This document shows, piece by piece, positions 60,009-64,000 of a stretch of DNA of 64,000 nt. A model generated the notes under the pieces. It saw nothing but the letters and a program-made list of their open reading frames with translations. It searched no databases and was not told the DNA's origin. The stretch's first letter is position 1, and every line of letters begins with the position of its first letter. This DNA is from JBCBKL01 sp038521825 (lineage in GTDB: Bacteria; Pseudomonadota; Alphaproteobacteria; Rhodobacterales; Rhodobacteraceae). The DNA is taken from positions 1-64,000 of the forward strand of contig JBCBKL010000005.1 of NCBI GenBank assembly GCA_038521825.1, read 5' to 3'. The translations under genes and the position numbers were made by a program.

Positions 60009-61331
60009 TTACTCGATGCGTCCGGCGCGGCGCAGAACGCGCTCTGCCTGTTCGGCGGCATCCATCATCAACTGACGGGTATCGCCACCCGCTGCCGCCT
60101 CGGCAATAGCAGCGGACAGGATGTCACCCACCTCGGGCCATTCAGCGATCTGGGGCATGATGTCTGATTCCTTCAGCGACTCCCAAGCCGCCGACTGGAT
60201 GCCGTCATTTGCCGCGTTCACTTCCGGATCCTGCAGCGAGGAGATATGCGTCACGACGTTGTTGATGATCGTCTTGCCGCCGACCTCGCGCACGGTGGCG
60301 TTGGCCTTGTCCATTTCTGGGTTCGAGAGCCACTTGAGGAATTCCCAGGCCGCCTCCTTGTTCTGGGAGTATTCCGAGATCGAGAAGGGCATGGAGATCG
60401 CGTAGGTTTTCGTCGTGCCCTCGTAGGAGGGCATGCTGGTGAATCCCACCTGATCCTTGGTCAGCGTCGAGCTGTCGGGGTTATGGAAACCCGAATACGC
60501 CCACCACCAGACCGGTATCATCGCCGACTTGCCCTGCATAAAGCTCTGCCGCGCGTCCTGTTCGACGAAGGCGAGGCTGTTGGGGTTTGTCACGCCGTGC
60601 GTCGTGTGCAGCGCGATGTAGTCCTCGGTCGCCTGCAGCGCCTCCTCCGAGGTCCAGGCCGGCGTCCAGTTGTCGTTGAAGATGTCGCCGCCCGCGGCCC
60701 AGATGAAGTTCAGCCAGATGAACAGATTCTGCCTGTTACCGTCGTTGTTGTAGTAAAGCGCGAGCGGCGCGACGTCAGGATTTGACTCTTTCAGCTCTTT
60801 GCCAATCTTGATCACGTCTTCCCACGTTGTCGGCGGCTCAGAGATCAGGTCCTTGCGATAGAACATGAGCTGCGGATGCGCGCGAAGCGGAAAGCCCAGC
60901 GTCTTGCCCTCGAACTGTGCCGAACGCGCGAATGCCGCCGGGTAGCGGTCCATCGAGATACCGTCGCGTGCCATCATATCGTCGATTGGCATAAGCCAAT
61001 GGGCGTTTGGGGGCCCCCAGCTATCGAGGTAGTTCACCACATCGAACGTGCCGTTCGCGGCGATGCCTTCGGCGTTGATCTTCTCTTGAAGGCTGCCGAA
61101 GGGAATGAACGTCCACTCGGTCTCGATGCCCGTCAGCTCCGTGAACTCGGTGTCGCGCAGCATCAGGCCATCGAACTGTGGCGTTACCACGCTCAGGATG
61201 TTCAGCTTGGTTCCCTCAAAAGGTTTCCCAGCGGTCAGGTTGTAGGGCAGGTCCTCGGCCATGGCGGCCATCGGCGCGATCATCATGCCGAACGCGGCGA
61301 CACTGGCTTTCAGGAATGTCCGTTTGCGCAT
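60009..61331 (-). CDS. Extracellular solute-binding protein, sugar ABC type
   Basis: Periplasmic binding protein of 440 aa, cluster B (family 1) type. The signal peptide is MRKRTFLKASVAAFGMMIAP then MAAMA, with a twin-Arg-like start, and the mature protein contains the usual WTFIPFGSLQEKINAEGIAA and WEFLKWLSNPEMDKANATVR segments. GGGAGGA precedes ATG 61331. First gene of the operon, with tandem operators upstream. The ligand is unknown; operon content suggests a sugar, polyol or amino-sugar-like compound. Confidence 0.93.
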   Translation of the reverse strand: MRKRTFLKASVAAFGMMIAPMAAMAEDLPYNLTAGKPFEGTKLNILSVVTPQFDGLMLRDTEFTELTGIETEWTFIPFGSLQEKINAEGIAANGTFDVVNYLDSWGPPNAHWLMPIDDMMARDGISMDRYPAAFARSAQFEGKTLGFPLRAHPQLMFYRKDLISEPPTTWEDVIKIGKELKESNPDVAPLALYYNNDGNRQNLFIWLNFIWAAGGDIFNDNWTPAWTSEEALQATEDYIALHTTHGVTNPNSLAFVEQDARQSFMQGKSAMIPVWWWAYSGFHNPDSSTLTKDQVGFTSMPSYEGTTKTYAISMPFSISEYSQNKEAAWEFLKWLSNPEMDKANATVREVGGKTIINNVVTHISSLQDPEVNAANDGIQSAAWESLKESDIMPQIAEWPEVGDILSAAIAEAAAGGDTRQLMMDAAEQAERVLRRAGRIE

Positions 61332-61380
61332 TTCATCCTCCCAAGTGAATCGCAAAAGATGTATTGACACTAGGACGGTA

Positions 61381-61416
61381 TGAATACGCATTCAAGAAGT
61401 TATTGAATACGTATTC
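61381..61416. promoter_or_regulatory. Tandem LacI-type operators upstream of the ABC operon
   Basis: GAATACGCATTC (61382-61393, one mismatch pair) and GAATACGTATTC (61405-61416, perfect palindrome with central CG) lie 23 bp centre to centre, starting 50 bp upstream of the binding-protein ATG. A central CG palindrome is the usual LacI-family operator form. A possible -35 TTGAAT overlaps the first site on the minus strand. Confidence 0.7.
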
Positions 61417-61579
61417 TTATTCGGTCTTTGCCGGGTGATGTTCAATAGCGGCTGGTCGTTTTGACCACTGTGCCGGGGCACTTGACCGAAGATGGACTTT
61501 GGCCATCGTTGAAGAGCGCCCGAACGACCGCCCTGGTCCAAGAGCACATCAACAACCTGATCGAGATGGCCGCCAGCCG

Positions 61580-62899
61580 TTACACCAACGTAGACTGGAT
61601 CGCGCGCCCAAGTTTATCGACCAGCTCGTCTATCTGGGCGTCCGAGATGACGAACGGAGGGGCGAGCAGGACGTGGTCACCCCGCTTGCCGTCCACGGTG
61701 CCACCCATCGGATAGCAAATCAGGCCCTCGTCGAACGCTGCGGATTTCAATCTGGTATGCACGCGTTCCGATGGATCGAAGGATTCCTTAGTTTCACGGT
61801 CCCTGACCAGTTCCAAACCCCAGAAGAGCCCCTTGCCCCGAATGTCGCCCACTTGCGGGTGCTGAGCCAGTCGGGTTTTGAGCGCGGATTCGAGCCGGTC
61901 ACCCATTGGCGTGACCCGCCCCAATACATCATCGTCGATCAACCGCTCGATTACCGCCAGCGCCGCAGCGCAGGCAACAGGATGTCCGAGATAGGTGTGA
62001 CCATGCTGAAAAAAGCCGGATCCGCTCTCGATCGCGTCGTGGATCTCGCCGGTGCAAATCATGGCGCCAATTGGCTGATACCCCGCGCCCAGACCCTTGG
62101 CGACCGCACAGATGTCAGGCGAGACGCCGTAATGCTCACTGGCAAACAACGTGCCTGTCCGCCCCATCCCGCACATCACTTCGTCAAAGATGAGCAAGAT
62201 GCCATGTTCATCACATAGCCTTCGCACGCGGGCGAAGTAGTCCCCGACGGCCGGGACAGCACCCAGCGTCGCACCCACGACCGGCTCGGCCACAAAGGCC
62301 ATCACGGTCTGCGGACCCAGATCATGCATCTGTGTCTCTAACTCGGTCACCAGCCGGGTCACATAGTCGGCGGTCGTTTCGCCGTCGTGCTGGCCGCGAT
62401 AGGCATAGCAGGGTGAAACATGGCTGACATCGATCAGCAGCGGTGAAAACGGCGCTTGGCGCCATGCGTTTCCGCCGGTTGCCAGCGCGCCCAGTGTGTT
62501 GCCGTGATAGCTTTGTCGGCGCGCGATGACGCGGCTTCGTCCGGGTTGGCCGATCTCGATGTAATACTGCCGCGCCAGCTTGAGGGCGGCCTCCATGGCC
62601 TCTGAACCGCCGGAAACGAAGTAGACGCGGTCAAGTCGATCCGGTGCGAGGGCCACAAGCCTTTCGGCCAGCTGCTCTGCGGGTTCGGATGTGAAAAAGC
62701 CCGTATGCGCAAAGGCAACGCGGTCGATCTGATCGCGAATAGCCGCGTTAACATGCGGGTCGCCGTGACCAAGACATGACACCGCAGCATCGCCGCAATT
62801 CAGGTAAGCTTTGCCGTTTCGATCAAAAAGGTAGGACCCTTCTCCGTGCGATACCATCGGCGGCGGCGCGGCGGAGTTTCGTGGAAAGACGTGACTCAT
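61580..62899 (-). CDS. Class III PLP-dependent aminotransferase
   Basis: Fold-type I aminotransferase of 439 aa. The PLP lysine is in AVAKGLGAGYQPIGA, and the acidic cofactor contact is LLIFDEVMCGMGRTG. A YHGNTLGALATGG segment is typical of omega-aminotransferases. The substrate is not determined; candidates are beta-alanine, taurine, putrescine-type amines or sulfur amino acids. It stands alone, divergent from an RpiR-type regulator that probably controls it, across 75-120 bp with clear inverted repeats. Confidence 0.9.
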   Translation of the reverse strand: MSHVFPRNSAAPPPMVSHGEGSYLFDRNGKAYLNCGDAAVSCLGHGDPHVNAAIRDQIDRVAFAHTGFFTSEPAEQLAERLVALAPDRLDRVYFVSGGSEAMEAALKLARQYYIEIGQPGRSRVIARRQSYHGNTLGALATGGNAWRQAPFSPLLIDVSHVSPCYAYRGQHDGETTADYVTRLVTELETQMHDLGPQTVMAFVAEPVVGATLGAVPAVGDYFARVRRLCDEHGILLIFDEVMCGMGRTGTLFASEHYGVSPDICAVAKGLGAGYQPIGAMICTGEIHDAIESGSGFFQHGHTYLGHPVACAAALAVIERLIDDDVLGRVTPMGDRLESALKTRLAQHPQVGDIRGKGLFWGLELVRDRETKESFDPSERVHTRLKSAAFDEGLICYPMGGTVDGKRGDHVLLAPPFVISDAQIDELVDKLGRAIQSTLV

Positions 62900-62944
62900 G
62901 TGGCGGTCTTCAAATGGCGATGCATTGATGGCCTCCCCATGCGC

Positions 62945-62996
62945 CTGTTTCTAGTGAAACAGAGATTTCATTGATTGACAACAACTGAAACAGTTG
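62945..62996. promoter_or_regulatory. RpiR-type inverted repeats between aminotransferase and regulator
   Basis: CTGTTTC (62945-62951) and GAAACAG (62956-62962) pair around TAGT. The overlapping TGAAA-N6-TTTCA (62955-62970) has the half-sites seen in RpiR-family operators. CAACTG-AAA-CAGTTG (62982-62996) is a third inverted repeat. All lie between the divergent gene starts. Confidence 0.55.
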
Positions 62997-63019
62997 CGAC
63001 TTTGAATTGGGGGGCGCGG

Positions 63020-63886
63020 TTGCATCACAATCAAACACTCGAAGAGCGAATTGCCGAGCATTACGGTGCCTTATCCAGGCAACTGCAAAAAGCGGCCGAT
63101 TTCGTGATCGCAAACCCGCTCGAGATAGCAAGTCGCAGCCTGCGCAGTATCTCGACCGCAAGCGATGTCTCGCCGGCGACATTCTCGCGCCTGTCTCGCG
63201 CTCTTGGCTATGTCAGCTTCGAAGAAATGAAGGATGAATCCCGTTCTTCGATAGAAGAGCAGGTGCCGAGTTTTGCTGAAAAGGCCGAGCGGCTCCGCGC
63301 GGAAGGTGCGACCGCTCGGACGATGCTTGATCGCCAAAGCGCCGCGTGCATCCACAATATCGAGACATTGGTCCGCAAGACCGATGCCCGACGGCTCGAG
63401 GACGCTGCAAAGACGCTTCGTTGCTCCAATCAAGTGCTGCTTTTCGGTGCCCTCGGGTCGACCGGAATCGTTGAATACATGGCGTATCTGGCCCAGTACT
63501 TTGCACCGAACTGGTCGCTTGCCGGGCGGATGGGTGCGTCTTTAGGGTCAGCTATGGCAGGGCTTGGGGCTGGCGATGCCGTGCTGATCGTGACGAAAAC
63601 CCCGTATGTAAAACGCGCGGTAACGGTGGCAAGATTGGCCAAACAATCCGGCGCCGATGTTATTTTGCTCACCGACATGCACCAGTGCCCGGCGCTTGCG
63701 CATGCCAGCTATGCTTTTATTGTACCTTCAGAGAGTCCGCAGTTTTTTTCTTCATATGCTGCCACGCTTGTGCTGATTGAAACTCTCATTGCTATGATCG
63801 TCGCCTCTTCAGAGGATGCCGCAACCGCTTCGATCCGAGAGATCGAAGATAACAACAGGGCGCTCGGCGAATACTGGGCCGAGTAA
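63020..63886 (+). CDS. MurR/RpiR-family regulator with SIS domain
   Basis: Transcription factor of about 288 aa. An N-terminal RpiR helix-turn-helix (about residues 5-80, including LRSISTASDVSPATFSRLSR) is followed by a sugar-isomerase (SIS) effector domain with VLLFGALGSTGIVEYMA and DAVLIVTKTPYVKR. Start is uncertain: TTG 63020 with a GGGGGG ribosome-like tract, or upstream TTG 63002 or 62975. The later start leaves the inverted repeats noncoding. It probably regulates the divergent aminotransferase and the transport gene starting at 63913. Confidence 0.85.
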   Translation: MHHNQTLEERIAEHYGALSRQLQKAADFVIANPLEIASRSLRSISTASDVSPATFSRLSRALGYVSFEEMKDESRSSIEEQVPSFAEKAERLRAEGATARTMLDRQSAACIHNIETLVRKTDARRLEDAAKTLRCSNQVLLFGALGSTGIVEYMAYLAQYFAPNWSLAGRMGASLGSAMAGLGAGDAVLIVTKTPYVKRAVTVARLAKQSGADVILLTDMHQCPALAHASYAFIVPSESPQFFSSYAATLVLIETLIAMIVASSEDAATASIREIEDNNRALGEYWAE

Positions 63887-63912
63887 CCCGCTCAAATAGG
63901 GAGAAACACTTC

Positions 63913-64000
63913 ATGCTTTCGAAACTAAAACTTGGCGCAGCCGTGCTGGCTGGTGCGTTGACCGCAGCGTCGATGAGCGTTGCGCAGGAATTTATCTCGA
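63913..64000 (+). CDS. Start of an exported protein, probably solute receptor (runs off right edge)
   Basis: ATG 63913 with GGGAG eight bases upstream opens a signal peptide (MLSKLKLGAAVLAGALTAAS then MSVAQ), followed by EFIS at the window edge. The Q-E-F-hydrophobic start of the mature part resembles TAXI-type TRAP solute receptors, but only 29 codons are visible. It follows the RpiR gene by 26 bp on the same strand. Confidence 0.6.
   Translation, partial: MLSKLKLGAAVLAGALTAASMSVAQEFIS

Noticed and set aside
61461..61715. Rightward 84-codon frame between the ABC operon and aminotransferase
   Set aside because: Most of it overlaps the aminotransferase gene; the rest shows no recognisable domain or ribosome site. 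A transposase remnant was considered but no diagnostic motif is visible.

Overview
The window is a stretch of chromosome from an alphaproteobacterium of the order Rhodobacterales, most likely the marine Roseobacter group. The evidence is high-GC codon use, ordinary group housekeeping genes (valS, metF, queA, lpd, uvrA, coaD, two gap genes, tkt, zapA), three proteins with VPLPA-type C-terminal sorting signals, a choice-of-anchor L/Hint-domain protein, a valine-degradation gene set, and an SOS box of the alphaproteobacterial GTTC-N7-GTTC type. I see no rRNA, tRNA, CRISPR array, complete insertion sequence or prophage.

Layout. 1-8 kb: the N-terminal part of valS, an orphan molybdenum hydroxylase large subunit, a DUF2235 hydrolase, an SDR, a thioesterase, and a divergent metF/metR pair with a perfect MetR box. 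8-20 kb: a DHA2 efflux pump, a bactofilin/M23 peptidase pair, a DUF455 ferritin-like protein, a BCP peroxiredoxin, a large AsmA/DUF3971 envelope protein, queA, an MFS carrier and a DUF924 protein. 20-31 kb: lpd behind a perfect inverted repeat, two VPLPA-CTERM proteins, a DUF6152/membrane-protein pair, uvrA with its SOS box, a tiny membrane peptide with a BOF protein, and the Hint protein. 31-40 kb: valine degradation (isobutyryl-CoA dehydrogenase, 3-hydroxyisobutyryl-CoA hydrolase, mmsB), separated from mmsA by about 4 kb of surface-type genes (VPLPA-CTERM, glycosyltransferase, FkbM methyltransferase). 40-50 kb: a CBS protein, coaD, two gap paralogues with different cofactor-site residues, DUF808, a helical coiled-coil protein, transketolase, and a coiled-coil/ZapA division pair. 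50-51.3 kb: a visibly AT-richer two-gene insert of unknown function, bracketed by imperfect repeats. 51.5-61.4 kb: a long leftward operon of ten intact genes (ABC sugar-type importer, GNAT acetyltransferase, HisD-like dehydrogenase, LacI regulator, cupin, alpha/beta hydrolase, RraA-like protein) ending in a broken S41 peptidase remnant. 61.5-64 kb: a class III aminotransferase divergent from an RpiR-type regulator, then the first 29 codons of an exported protein.

How the genes work together. The most coherent and least understood unit is the 51.9-61.4 kb operon. An importer brings in a sugar-like or polyol-like compound. An NAD-dependent HisD-like alcohol dehydrogenase, a cupin, a hydrolase and an RraA-like lyase would process it. 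The LacI protein encoded inside the operon probably binds the two tandem near-identical palindromes in front of the binding-protein gene. The substrate cannot be read from the sequence. Several other regulatory sites can be read directly (MetR box, SOS box, RpiR-type repeats, the lpd palindrome).
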